Source: JADHUC01 sp964617665 (GTDB lineage Bacteria > Planctomycetota > Planctomycetia > Pirellulales > Pirellulaceae). From it: a DNA stretch of 9,320 nucleotides. Within the stretch, counting starts at the first letter, position 1, and every line of letters begins with the position of its first letter. The position numbers were made by a program, and so were the translations under genes. Under the pieces are notes generated by a model. That model worked only from the letters and a program-made list of their open reading frames with translations, had not been told where the DNA came from and made no database searches. This document shows positions 1 to 5,916 of this stretch, piece by piece. The DNA is taken from assembly GCA_964617665.1 (NCBI GenBank), contig CAZUAH010000544.1, positions 1-9,320 of the forward strand. The letters run 5' to 3'.

Positions 1-2
1 CC

Positions 3-902
3 TCCTTCAGCAAAGCGCGCGCCTCCCCCTCTACCGTTCTGGTGTACGCTCACACCGGTATGGAACACTTGCAGGGTCTCACCAACCTCCGAGAGTTGTA
101 TCTCAGCAGAACTCGAGTCACCGACGCCGGACTGAAACACTTGGGGACACTGACGAACCTGGAAAGACTGGGACTTTCCAGCATTTTCATCACTGACGTT
201 GGGCTGACGCAATTGAACAAGTTGGAGGGCCTACACGAGCTGGGGCTCTTTAACACGCAGGTCGGCAACGCTGGCCTACAACACCTTAGGAAAATGGTGG
301 ACCTTCAAGAGCTAGGGCTGTACAACGCGCCGCGCGTCAGTGACGCCGGACTCGTGCATCTGAAAGGGCTGACCAATCTCAAAACGCTGGCGCTGACTAA
401 CGCGAGGATTACCGACGCCGGACTCGTGCACTTGCAGGGATTGACGGAGCTCGAAAATCTGTACCTGTTCAGTACCCAGGTCACCGGCGCTGGGCTGGCA
501 TACGTGAAGGGTCTGACGGGCCTCCAGAAGCTGAATCTGCACTCCACCCGGGTCACTGACACCGGGCTGAAACACCTCGCCGGGCTGACCAACCTCCGAT
601 TTCTGGTCCTCGCCGCTACCCAGGTCACCGATGCTGGGATGGAGCATCTCAAAGACCTGACCAATCTCCAGCAACTGTGGCTCCAGGATACTCAGGTCAC
701 TGATGCCGGCCTAGAGCACTTGAGAGGGCTGACGAACCTTCGATGGCTGCTGGCCAACCGCACCCGGGTCACTGATGCAGGACTGGTGCATCTGAAGGAA
801 CTGACCAACCTCGAAAGCCTGGGCCTAATCGGAACCCGAGTAACCGACGATGGTGTTGAGAAACTTCGGCGGGCATTACCGAATTGCAGTATCAACCGCT
901 AA
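3..902 (+). CDS. LRR protein with 24-residue repeats, 5'-truncated by the window edge
   Basis: The visible protein is almost entirely leucine-rich repeats of the form LxxLxLxxTxVTDAGLxHLxxLTN. I count eleven successive units from nt 87 to nt 884. All have 24 residues except the fourth, which has an extra residue in its turn, and the last, which ends in a cap reading LRRALPNCSI. Such arrays form a solenoid and usually mediate protein binding; the ligand cannot be told. The frame is open to the left edge. The first in-frame start candidate is GTG at 42 (ATG at 60 is the next), but neither has a Shine-Dalgarno sequence, and residues around the GTG still resemble a repeat strand. The gene therefore very probably begins outside the window. 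Any signal peptide or membrane anchor is missing, so location is unknown. The LRR call is firm; the start is not. Confidence 0.85.
   Translation, partial: SFSKARASPSTVLVYAHTGMEHLQGLTNLRELYLSRTRVTDAGLKHLGTLTNLERLGLSSIFITDVGLTQLNKLEGLHELGLFNTQVGNAGLQHLRKMVDLQELGLYNAPRVSDAGLVHLKGLTNLKTLALTNARITDAGLVHLQGLTELENLYLFSTQVTGAGLAYVKGLTGLQKLNLHSTRVTDTGLKHLAGLTNLRFLVLAATQVTDAGMEHLKDLTNLQQLWLQDTQVTDAGLEHLRGLTNLRWLLANRTRVTDAGLVHLKELTNLESLGLIGTRVTDDGVEKLRRALPNCSINR
87..884 (+). repeat. Coding tandem repeat, about 11 units of 72 bp
   Basis: The DNA underlying the LRR array is itself repetitive. Phrases such as GTCACTGATGCCGG and CTGACCAACCTCC recur about every 72 bp (75 bp where a residue is inserted). The periodicity follows the protein repeats and produces long antisense open frames that are not genes. 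Recombination between units could change copy number. It is not a CRISPR array, because there are no unique spacers between identical repeats. Confidence 0.8.
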
Positions 903-1050
903 CCGCGGCCATCGCTCGCCGCAGAGATAAGCTCCCTTAGTTTCTGCTGGCATTGTCTCAGCAAGATGTGGATGGAGGGAGGTTTTGAAATACGCTCTAG
1001 GAGACTGGTCCTCCTGACCGCCAAGAGCGACCGTTTTGGCAGGTTGCAGC

Positions 1051-1073
1051 CTTCGTTGTCGGTTCCTATTCCA
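1051..1073 (+). repeat. Short dispersed element, copy 1
   Basis: This 23-base stretch matches 3781-3803 at 20 of 23 positions. The differences are at offsets 5, 13 and 15. The core is CTTC, then G or A, then TTGTCGG. Both copies lie in spacers upstream of genes for secreted proteins. It may be a regulatory site, a structured-RNA part or a degraded mobile or coding remnant; the sequence does not decide. Confidence 0.45.
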
Positions 1074-1204
1074 AGAAGATGTCGAATTGGTCCTCTGGGC
1101 AGCCCGTGTGTTGGAACACAATGCGGGTGCCAGTTTGGCTCAAGAGACGTACGGAGCCATTCGGCGACGCATGAGTATTCGGTCCGCCATGGGTACTAGT
1201 CGAG

Positions 1205-1209
1205 AGAGG
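1205..1209 (+). promoter_or_regulatory. Ribosome binding site for the 1215 gene
   Basis: AGAGG lies five bases before the ATG at 1215 (the overlapping AGGA is at 1207-1210). It is a reasonable Shine-Dalgarno sequence and the main support for translating this very small frame. Confidence 0.5.
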
Positions 1210-1214
1210 ATACG

Positions 1215-1397
1215 ATGACACTACACGAACTACCGATGTTGATCGGACTGCTACTGGTTACTGCCATGTCGTCGATTTCCGAACCCGTGGGCAAGCCACC
1301 ACTCTCGCCGCCTTTTGAGCCACCCGAGCCAGGACGTCTTCATGCCCCGGAGAAACCGGTGCGCGAGGAATCAGAAAAGGCCCCTATCATAGAATGA
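1215..1397 (+). CDS. Small secreted proline-rich peptide, 60 aa
   Basis: I do not recognise this gene. Residues about 7-18 form a hydrophobic stretch rich in Leu and Val that ends in small residues, resembling a signal peptide with cleavage near Ser-19 to Ser-22. The remaining roughly 40 residues are rich in proline and glutamate (PPLSPPFEPPEPG, then EKPVREESEKAP) and are likely disordered. There is no cysteine, so it is not a lipoprotein. A Shine-Dalgarno sequence precedes the ATG, and the stop is only 28 nt before the next gene, which suggests co-transcription. In planctomycetes such peptides often precede larger exported proteins, but that is context rather than function. The alternative is that it is an untranslated leader. 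The overlapping ATGA at 1215-1218 would couple it to a doubtful upstream frame. Confidence 0.5.
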   Translation: MTLHELPMLIGLLLVTAMSSISEPVGKPPLSPPFEPPEPGRLHAPEKPVREESEKAPIIE

Positions 1398-1414
1398 ATC
1401 CCGTGATGACCCTC

Positions 1415-1420
1415 AGGAGG
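1415..1420 (+). promoter_or_regulatory. Strong Shine-Dalgarno for the 1426 gene
   Basis: A perfect AGGAGG with five bases to the ATG at 1426. It is the strongest ribosome binding site in the window and fixes the start of the 474-residue protein. Confidence 0.85.
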
Positions 1421-1425
1421 ACACA

Positions 1426-2850
1426 ATGAACCGAACTTCCACTGTCTTGGCCGTGCTAGTTGCGCTGTTGCCCTGGTCGAAAGCAGACTCGATGTTCATG
1501 TGGACGGAAACGGTGACGGTCCCGACCGATCAGCTGATCGCGAATTTGGAGAAACGGTTGGCGTCGAAGCCGATGGAGAGCGATCGGATTCAATCCGGCG
1601 AACAGATCAAGATTTGGACGCGGAAGCAGAAACATCTGGACGGGATTTACGCTGTCGACGAAAAAGGCATGATCAATCTGCCAAGGATCGGGACTCTTGA
1701 GGTGTCCGGCAAGACACTTCTTGAAGTCAGGGACGAGTTGAATAACGGTGTGTATCCGGGCGCACCGGGCGGTCAGGGAATCTTTGTCGAGCAGAGCTGG
1801 GGGCAACGCAGAGGACGCCTGATGCCGGGCGAGCTTGCCGAGTTCCATTATGAATTGGCTCGGCTTCATGCGATGAGCTATTCGCGAAAGATTGGGGAAT
1901 TTCAATCGCTCATAGGAGGTGATCGCCCGTTTTTCGGCCCAGAACCCGACAACCGGTTCGCTCCAGATTTTCAACGGCACCGGAATCTCGGTGGTATACC
2001 ATTGTTCCAGCGGCGACCGCAGGAAAGGCCCGAACAAGAGGAAGCACGGAAGCACCTTGCCGCCGCCATCGAGAAGTATCGGGAAGCGTTGAAGCTGAAA
2101 GAGGATCACCTACCCGCAAGACTCGGATTGGGTTGGTGTCTGGACCAGGCCGGTGACAAGACTGCAGCGGTCGAGTCCTATCGGAAATTGCTGGCGTTGG
2201 CCTGGAAGAAGGAGCGGAACGCAAAGCACGTTTTCTATGGCAGCTTCGTAGAAGAGACAGCGCACTACCTGCTGCCTCTTCTCGACTCGAAGAGGGACTC
2301 GCAAGAGATTGCAGAGATTAAGGGCTACACGGAAACGATGCTGAAGAAAGGAAGAGCGATTACGCCGCTCATGGTTCCTCTGGAAGACGATGTGAAGTTG
2401 GCGGAGTTGGTGGATTGCGAAGCCGGTGTGCAGTTCGACCTCGACGGAAGTGGTTTTAAGCGTCGCTGGGGATGGATTACGCCCAAGGCGGCCTGGTTGG
2501 TTTGGGACCCACGCCGCGGCGGCAAGATCACGTCCGGCCTGCAAATGTTCGGCAGCGTCACCTTCTGGATCTTCTGGAAGAACGGATATGAAGCGCTATC
2601 GGCGCTCGACGACAATGGCGACGGGGCCCTGTCCGGCCGCGAGTTGCATGGACTTGCCCTTTGGCATGACAGGAATTCCAACGGAGTTAGTGAGCCTGGT
2701 GAGGTCCGAACGGTTGAATCCTGGGACATCCAGTCCCTTTCGTGCCATTACGGTTCGCACCCCACCGGAATCGTTTTCAGTCCCAGGGGTGTGGTCTTTC
2801 AGCGAGGTCAGGCGAGGCCGACGTACGATTGGATTGCACCGAGTCGTTAA
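1426..2850 (+). CDS. Secreted protein with Poly_export-like, TPR-like and calcium-binding C-terminal domains
   Basis: Residues 1-20 are a signal peptide (hydrophobic 6-16, cleavage near SKA-D). Residues about 55-110 resemble the polysaccharide export domain of Wza-type proteins: SGEQIKI, a LDGIYAVDEKG strand pair, then LPRIGTLEVSGKTLLEV. Residues about 205-265 are helical and TPR-like (AIEKYREALKLKEDHLPARL, then GDKTAAVESYRKLL). Residues about 335-435 match the pattern seen beside RTX-type calcium-binding repeats: FDLDGSG, a Trp-rich stretch, MFG, NGYEALSALD. This part has two EF-hand-type loops, DDNGDGALSGRE (395-406) and DRNSNGVSEPGE (415-426), with acidic or Asn ligands at positions 1, 3 and 5 and Glu at 12. 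No SLBB domain or outer-membrane helix follows the export-like part, so it is unlikely to be a full Wza channel. A calcium-binding envelope protein is my inference; the actual role is unknown. Confidence 0.85.
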   Translation: MNRTSTVLAVLVALLPWSKADSMFMWTETVTVPTDQLIANLEKRLASKPMESDRIQSGEQIKIWTRKQKHLDGIYAVDEKGMINLPRIGTLEVSGKTLLEVRDELNNGVYPGAPGGQGIFVEQSWGQRRGRLMPGELAEFHYELARLHAMSYSRKIGEFQSLIGGDRPFFGPEPDNRFAPDFQRHRNLGGIPLFQRRPQERPEQEEARKHLAAAIEKYREALKLKEDHLPARLGLGWCLDQAGDKTAAVESYRKLLALAWKKERNAKHVFYGSFVEETAHYLLPLLDSKRDSQEIAEIKGYTETMLKKGRAITPLMVPLEDDVKLAELVDCEAGVQFDLDGSGFKRRWGWITPKAAWLVWDPRRGGKITSGLQMFGSVTFWIFWKNGYEALSALDDNGDGALSGRELHGLALWHDRNSNGVSEPGEVRTVESWDIQSLSCHYGSHPTGIVFSPRGVVFQRGQARPTYDWIAPSR

Positions 2851-2873
2851 CTCGTAGAATGGTAATGTCCTTT

Positions 2874-2877
2874 GGAG
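2874..2877 (+). promoter_or_regulatory. Shine-Dalgarno that sets the start at 2886
   Basis: GGAG lies eight bases before the ATG at 2886. ATGs at 2859 and 2865 in the same frame lack a comparable site and would add a hydrophilic stretch ahead of the signal peptide. The open frame reaching back to 2742 overlaps the previous gene. Confidence 0.7.
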
Positions 2878-2885
2878 AAACGACC

Positions 2886-3680
2886 ATGTCGAGCATTTGG
2901 TTCAGAGCACTCGGAGTTTCATGCGTGCTTCCCGTTTTTTTCGCGGTGGCGCGCGAATCTGTGTCGCCGGGGTCTTTTGAGAGGCCGATCACGGTCGAGC
3001 GTCTAACCGGCGCCACGTTAGTAGAAGTGGGCCGTGATAAGAGCATCGTATGGCATTTTGGCGTCAAGCGATTCAGTCTGGAGATTCGCGGAGGGCGTCG
3101 CGACGCGTTGGTTCGCCGCCTCTTGGGCCATGCTGCGAATGCGAGGCAAATCCAGGGTCAGTGGCAATTCGACGAGAAAAAGGACCAACTTGTCCTGCAC
3201 GACGTCATGGCCGAGAATCTCAAGAATTCTCACAGAGTCACGATGCCAATGTTTCCGGCTGGTCCGTTCCGAACGGACCTGGGCGACCGGCAGTACAATA
3301 TCGACGAGCTTGACATCTGCGGCGGCTGGGAGTCAGTCGGCGAGGGCCCAAAGGTCTCATGGACCTTCGAGGTCAGCTCCGGCAACTCGTTGGTCGTTCA
3401 GTGCACAGAAGGAACGCTTCCCGCCGTCCTCACGACCAAGCTCTTCGGCCACCCGGCAGACGTCTCGAAGGTCGAAGGTGAGTGGAAATTCAATCAATCC
3501 AGCGGACGATTGGTATTGACCAAGCTAAGGGCAGGTACTCATCGACGGGCAGAGTCGTTCGAGACGACCATCGCGCCCGTGGACGTACTCACGATCGAGC
3601 TACTGGATACCCAATGCCGTCGCGTCAAATGGCTGCGTGCATCAGCTTTCAACCCGGACACGATACGGTTCAACAAATGA
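2886..3680 (+). CDS. Secreted protein with a tandem pair of an unrecognised domain, 264 aa
   Basis: Residues about 4-21 form a signal peptide. The rest is two copies of one domain of about 90 residues. Copy 1 (about 53-140) and copy 2 (about 156-246) align without large gaps. Shared features are a W-x-F strand (VWHFGV, SWTFEV), LLGHAANARQIQGQWQF against LFGHPADVSKVEGEWKF, then QLVLHDV against RLVLTKL, then a P-x-x-x-x-x-x-L pattern (PAGPFRTDLGDRQ, APVDVLTIELLDTQ). The composition suggests an all-beta fold. I do not recognise a catalytic motif, and the family is probably a planctomycete hypothetical. It follows the calcium-binding gene by 35 nt, so the two are likely co-transcribed. The start at 2886 is chosen for its ribosome binding site and signal peptide over the longer frame. 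Confidence 0.8.
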   Translation: MSSIWFRALGVSCVLPVFFAVARESVSPGSFERPITVERLTGATLVEVGRDKSIVWHFGVKRFSLEIRGGRRDALVRRLLGHAANARQIQGQWQFDEKKDQLVLHDVMAENLKNSHRVTMPMFPAGPFRTDLGDRQYNIDELDICGGWESVGEGPKVSWTFEVSSGNSLVVQCTEGTLPAVLTTKLFGHPADVSKVEGEWKFNQSSGRLVLTKLRAGTHRRAESFETTIAPVDVLTIELLDTQCRRVKWLRASAFNPDTIRFNK

Positions 3681-3780
3681 TACAATGAGAATAGAAAAGA
3701 TGACCGGCCGTACGCCCTGTACGCGATTCTGGCCTTTTCTGTTCTTGATAGGCCTTTGCTTCGTCTGAGTCCCCTTGGCC

Positions 3781-3803
3781 CTTCATTGTCGGCTGCTATT
3801 CCA
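3781..3803 (+). repeat. Short dispersed element, copy 2
   Basis: Matches 1051-1073 at 20 of 23 bases. It lies about 145 bases before the likely start at 3926, compared with 164 bases between copy 1 and the start at 1215, in the same orientation relative to the downstream gene. Confidence 0.45.
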
Positions 3804-3914
3804 GAGACCGTGCATCGCTGGCATGGACATGTCATGCACGAAGCCAATACTGTGTATCTATCGAGAGGGGCAGATATCCAAAGGACGCGAACATGAACCG
3901 ATTCCACCGGGCAC

Positions 3915-3920
3915 AAGGAG
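3915..3920 (+). promoter_or_regulatory. Shine-Dalgarno that sets the start at 3926
   Basis: AAGGAG with five bases to the ATG at 3926. The upstream in-frame ATG at 3893 has no such site, so the site supports the shorter protein, which also starts directly with a signal peptide. Confidence 0.75.
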
Positions 3921-3925
3921 ATAAC

Positions 3926-4765
3926 ATGGTACACCGCAATCTGCGAATGGTGGCAGTCGCTGTCTGCCTCGTGGGCGTTGCGTGCCTCCACGACCTGGCG
4001 GCGAAAGAACCCGTCAATGACCTAGAGGCAATCGAGGGACTCTGGTCCGGAGGTTGGGGGCACGTGGTCGACGCCAACGGAGTCGTCCACCAGGCCGCGA
4101 TGGCGGAACTGTTTATCAAGGGGAACCACGCCGAATTGTACGGCTTCCCAAAAATGGGCGAGAACAGGCTCACGGGAATCGTACGGTTCGACGCCAGTGC
4201 CAAGCAAATGCAAATCACCCCCGCGGTCGAGGCCGACAGTCAACCTGCGAAGAGTATCGTCTATGCCTATGAAATCAAGGCTGATGAGCTTCTGCTGATC
4301 GACCGTGACAAGTTTCGCATCGCTTTGCAGAGGCATCGTGTTGCACAGAAGCCGCTGGCAAATGCACAGGTTGACCTCGTTGTGGCAACCGGGATCGATG
4401 CGGCAGGCGACTTGCTCGTGACCGAGTTCAGCATGCTCCAGGCGGGTCGAGCTGGGGCTGCCTATTTTGAGCCCATGGATTGGTCACGAAAAACGAAACA
4501 GGCGACCGTACTACTAGTGCAAGAGGCCGGATGCAAGCAAGTAACGCTTGCCGAAGCGCGGCGGCAGATTCGCGAGCCAACGCTCGTGGCGATTGCCTAC
4601 CGGCACGACGATCGTCGCGAGTGGCAACAGTTGCACCGACTATGGAAGGACATTGGCCCGCCTACGCCGGACAGCGAAGCCGTCTGGCAAACGTTCTCGC
4701 AGATCCTGCGGCCGGGCACATTGGTCTTCATTCTCTCGGCGCGTGAAAACGTCCTCCAGCCCTAG
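3926..4765 (+). CDS. Secreted TIGR03067-like protein, 279 aa
   Basis: Residues about 7-21 are hydrophobic after a short basic start, and LAA-KEP near residue 26 is a plausible signal peptidase I site. The cysteine at 20 sits in a poor lipobox (GVAC), so a lipoprotein is less likely. Residues about 31-138 resemble the TIGR03067 family, a lipocalin-like beta domain expanded in planctomycetes: an opening DLEAIEGLW, a charged strand pair (LFIKGNHAEL), FDASAKQMQITPA, and a closing YAYEIKADELLLID followed by RIALQR. The match is by pattern only. Residues 140-279 are not recognised; they contain a VLLVQEAG strand, a helical TLAEARRQIREP and a final strand LRPGTLVFIL. No catalytic motif is visible. 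It stands apart from its neighbours (245 nt before, 115 nt after), so it may have its own promoter. Members of this family have no established function that I know of. Confidence 0.7.
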   Translation: MVHRNLRMVAVAVCLVGVACLHDLAAKEPVNDLEAIEGLWSGGWGHVVDANGVVHQAAMAELFIKGNHAELYGFPKMGENRLTGIVRFDASAKQMQITPAVEADSQPAKSIVYAYEIKADELLLIDRDKFRIALQRHRVAQKPLANAQVDLVVATGIDAAGDLLVTEFSMLQAGRAGAAYFEPMDWSRKTKQATVLLVQEAGCKQVTLAEARRQIREPTLVAIAYRHDDRREWQQLHRLWKDIGPPTPDSEAVWQTFSQILRPGTLVFILSARENVLQP

Positions 4766-4869
4766 AGCGGATACAACGAAAGTGTAGCGGCTATTGCGCG
4801 GTTTGGACTCGTGATTTCCGGCATCCCGTACACTACAGGTCCGTGCGACTCGCACTAATCTGTCAACTT

Positions 4870-4873
4870 GGAG
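4870..4873 (+). promoter_or_regulatory. Shine-Dalgarno supporting the GTG start at 4881
   Basis: GGAG within TTGGAGAG, seven bases before GTG at 4881. No nearby in-frame ATG would keep the membrane anchor, so the GTG start is well supported. Confidence 0.65.
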
Positions 4874-4880
4874 AGCCTTC

Positions 4881-5825
4881 GTGACCGACCGCAAACGCCA
4901 TTTCTTCCGCTTGCGATTTAGCTTATGGACTCTCCTGGTCGCAGTCGCGATTCTGGGAGTCGCTCTTGGCGGCATCAGATGGATGGCCGAAGAGGCGAAG
5001 CGGCAGAAACGCATCGTAGCGGAATTCAGGGAATTGGGGGATAGAGTCTGGGTGGATTACAGCGGAGCCATGGATCCGGAAGGCGGCGGTGGAATCTGCG
5101 AAGTGCGGCAGTACGCAGTAACGTTTGCCAGGCAGAAGCCGAGCTGGATACCCGAGTCGCTTGACATCGGCTTACTCGATCGAATCAAGACTCTCGATCT
5201 TTCGCAAACACAGTCTAGCGACCTGATGCCCGCCGGCGAGTTGACGAATCTGCGGTCGCTGAACCTGTGCTACACAAATGTTGATGACCTGTCATCGCTG
5301 GCCGGACTCGAACGTCTTGAAGTCCTCGCGCTCGATCGCACGAAAGTCGCACATCTATCTGCGCTGGCGCGACTGAAGAATCTCCGTGAACTTCGGCTCC
5401 GCGAAACGTCGGTCAAGGACGTGTCCCCTCTGAGTGAATTAGCGAACATGGAGTTACTGGATCTGAGTCACACAGAGGTCAGCGATTTGTCGCCTCTGTG
5501 TGAGTTGGAGAACTTACGATCGCTTGCGTTACGTCACACAACAGTCAGCGATCTATCGCCGCTGAGAGAACTGAAACATCTTGAAATCATCAGACTCGAT
5601 TCCACGCGAGTGACCGACCTGAGACCTCTTGCGGCATTGGCGAATCTTCGTGAAGTCTCGCTCACGGAAACGTCAGTCACGGACGTTTCGCCTCTGGAGA
5701 AGCTAACAAAGCTTCAACGGCTGTCTCTGCGCGGTACTACACTCGCGGAGAACGACGTGGTGATTCTGAAAGAACTGCCGCCGGAATGCCAGATCGCCTA
5801 CGGTCCAGTTCTGCTGCCACCCTAA
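4881..5825 (+). CDS. Membrane-anchored LRR protein with 22-residue repeats, 314 aa
   Basis: A basic N-terminus (DRKRHFFRLR) leads into one membrane helix at about 13-32, starting RFSLWTLLVAVAILG. This RFSL-type anchor is common in planctomycete proteins. Residues 45-95 (ELGDRVWVDY, then KPSWIPESL) resemble the linker often seen between such anchors and LRRs. Eight gapless 22-residue repeats follow at 102-277 with consensus LxxLxLxxTxVsDLSPLxxLxN, the SDS22 or internalin type. The final unit (278-305) switches to a longer form ending LPPECQI, like the cap of the first gene in this window. By the positive-inside rule the N-terminus is cytoplasmic and the LRR domain faces the periplasm. The expected role is protein binding at the envelope; the partner is unknown. 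The start is GTG at 4881. It is probably a separate transcription unit, with 115 nt before and 91 nt after. Confidence 0.85.
   Translation: MTDRKRHFFRLRFSLWTLLVAVAILGVALGGIRWMAEEAKRQKRIVAEFRELGDRVWVDYSGAMDPEGGGGICEVRQYAVTFARQKPSWIPESLDIGLLDRIKTLDLSQTQSSDLMPAGELTNLRSLNLCYTNVDDLSSLAGLERLEVLALDRTKVAHLSALARLKNLRELRLRETSVKDVSPLSELANMELLDLSHTEVSDLSPLCELENLRSLALRHTTVSDLSPLRELKHLEIIRLDSTRVTDLRPLAALANLREVSLTETSVTDVSPLEKLTKLQRLSLRGTTLAENDVVILKELPPECQIAYGPVLLPP
5184..5711 (+). repeat. Coding tandem repeat, 8 units of 66 bp
   Basis: Eight consecutive 22-codon units without any insertion or deletion. Phrases such as GTCAGCGAT followed by TCGCC recur every 66 bp, most alike between units 4 and 5 (about 5448-5579), which points to fairly recent unit duplication. 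Confidence 0.75.
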
Positions 5826-5855
5826 GCGCCACGCCTGAACGCGTGACCATTCTCA

Positions 5856-5873
5856 GGTCTTTCCGGAAAGACC
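5856..5873. promoter_or_regulatory. Perfect 18-bp palindrome between the LRR gene and the cytochrome gene
   Basis: GGTCTTTCCGGAAAGACC reads the same on both strands. As RNA it would give a seven-pair stem with a CCGG loop. No T-run follows on either strand, so it is a poor intrinsic terminator. A dimeric-protein operator for the 5917 gene, 43 bases downstream, is an alternative. I cannot choose between them. Confidence 0.4.
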
Positions 5874-5916
5874 ACGGCCACTCGTCCGAATCCGCGCAAT
5901 CTGCTACGGTTGCGGT

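Larger units (their letters stand above)
903..1214. other. Intergenic spacer with no convincing gene
   Basis: This stretch of about 312 bases lies between the LRR gene and the small secreted-peptide gene. It has a weak hairpin just after the LRR stop (GCGGC at 905-909 with GCCGC at 918-922) and another at 999-1015 (AGGAG with CTCCT). Neither is followed by a T-run, so terminator calls are not supported. Short frames exist (966-1199, and a TTG-started one from 1036 to 1218) without recognisable motifs. One copy of a short dispersed element lies at 1051-1073. A promoter for the downstream group is expected here, but I could not pick convincing -35 and -10 boxes. Confidence 0.6.
3681..3925. other. 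Intergenic spacer before the TIGR03067-like gene
   Basis: About 245 bases with no convincing gene. It holds the second copy of the dispersed element (3781-3803), a direct repeat GTACGC-CCT-GTACGC near 3710, and an imperfect inverted repeat at 3821-3837 (GCATG and CATGC around an ACATGT centre). A 22-codon frame with a hydrophobic tail starts at ATG 3700 but has no ribosome binding site. No T-run hairpin marks the end of the upstream group, and I could not place promoter boxes with confidence. The gap breaks the tight spacing seen upstream and suggests a new transcription unit. Confidence 0.5.

Noticed and set aside
305..674. Two overlapping minus-strand open frames of about 120 residues inside the LRR gene
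   Set aside because: They are antisense shadows of the 72-bp repeat. Their apparent repeats only mirror the LRR codons, and they have no start signals.
87..884. CRISPR-like regular spacing of about 72 bp
   Set aside because: The period equals the protein repeat, the units are diverged throughout, and there are no unique spacers.
1456..2109. A 217-residue minus-strand open frame
   Set aside because: It lies wholly antisense to the well-supported 1426-2850 gene, has no recognisable domain and no ribosome binding site.
2742..2885. Upstream extension of the duplicated-domain gene back to 2742
   Set aside because: It overlaps the previous gene by over 100 bases and adds 48 residues ahead of a clear signal peptide. 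The ATG at 2886 has a good ribosome binding site.
3820..3837. Possible sigma-54 type promoter (TGGCATG then TGTCA)
   Set aside because: The downstream half lacks the essential GC of the -12 element, and the region is better seen as an imperfect inverted repeat.
3893..3925. Start of the TIGR03067-like gene at 3893
   Set aside because: No Shine-Dalgarno there, while ATG 3926 has AAGGAG at ideal spacing and begins directly with a signal peptide.
3539..3991. A 150-residue minus-strand open frame crossing the spacer at 3681-3925
   Set aside because: It overlaps the ends of two supported + strand genes, and its translation is low-complexity (Ser, Arg) with no motif or start signal.
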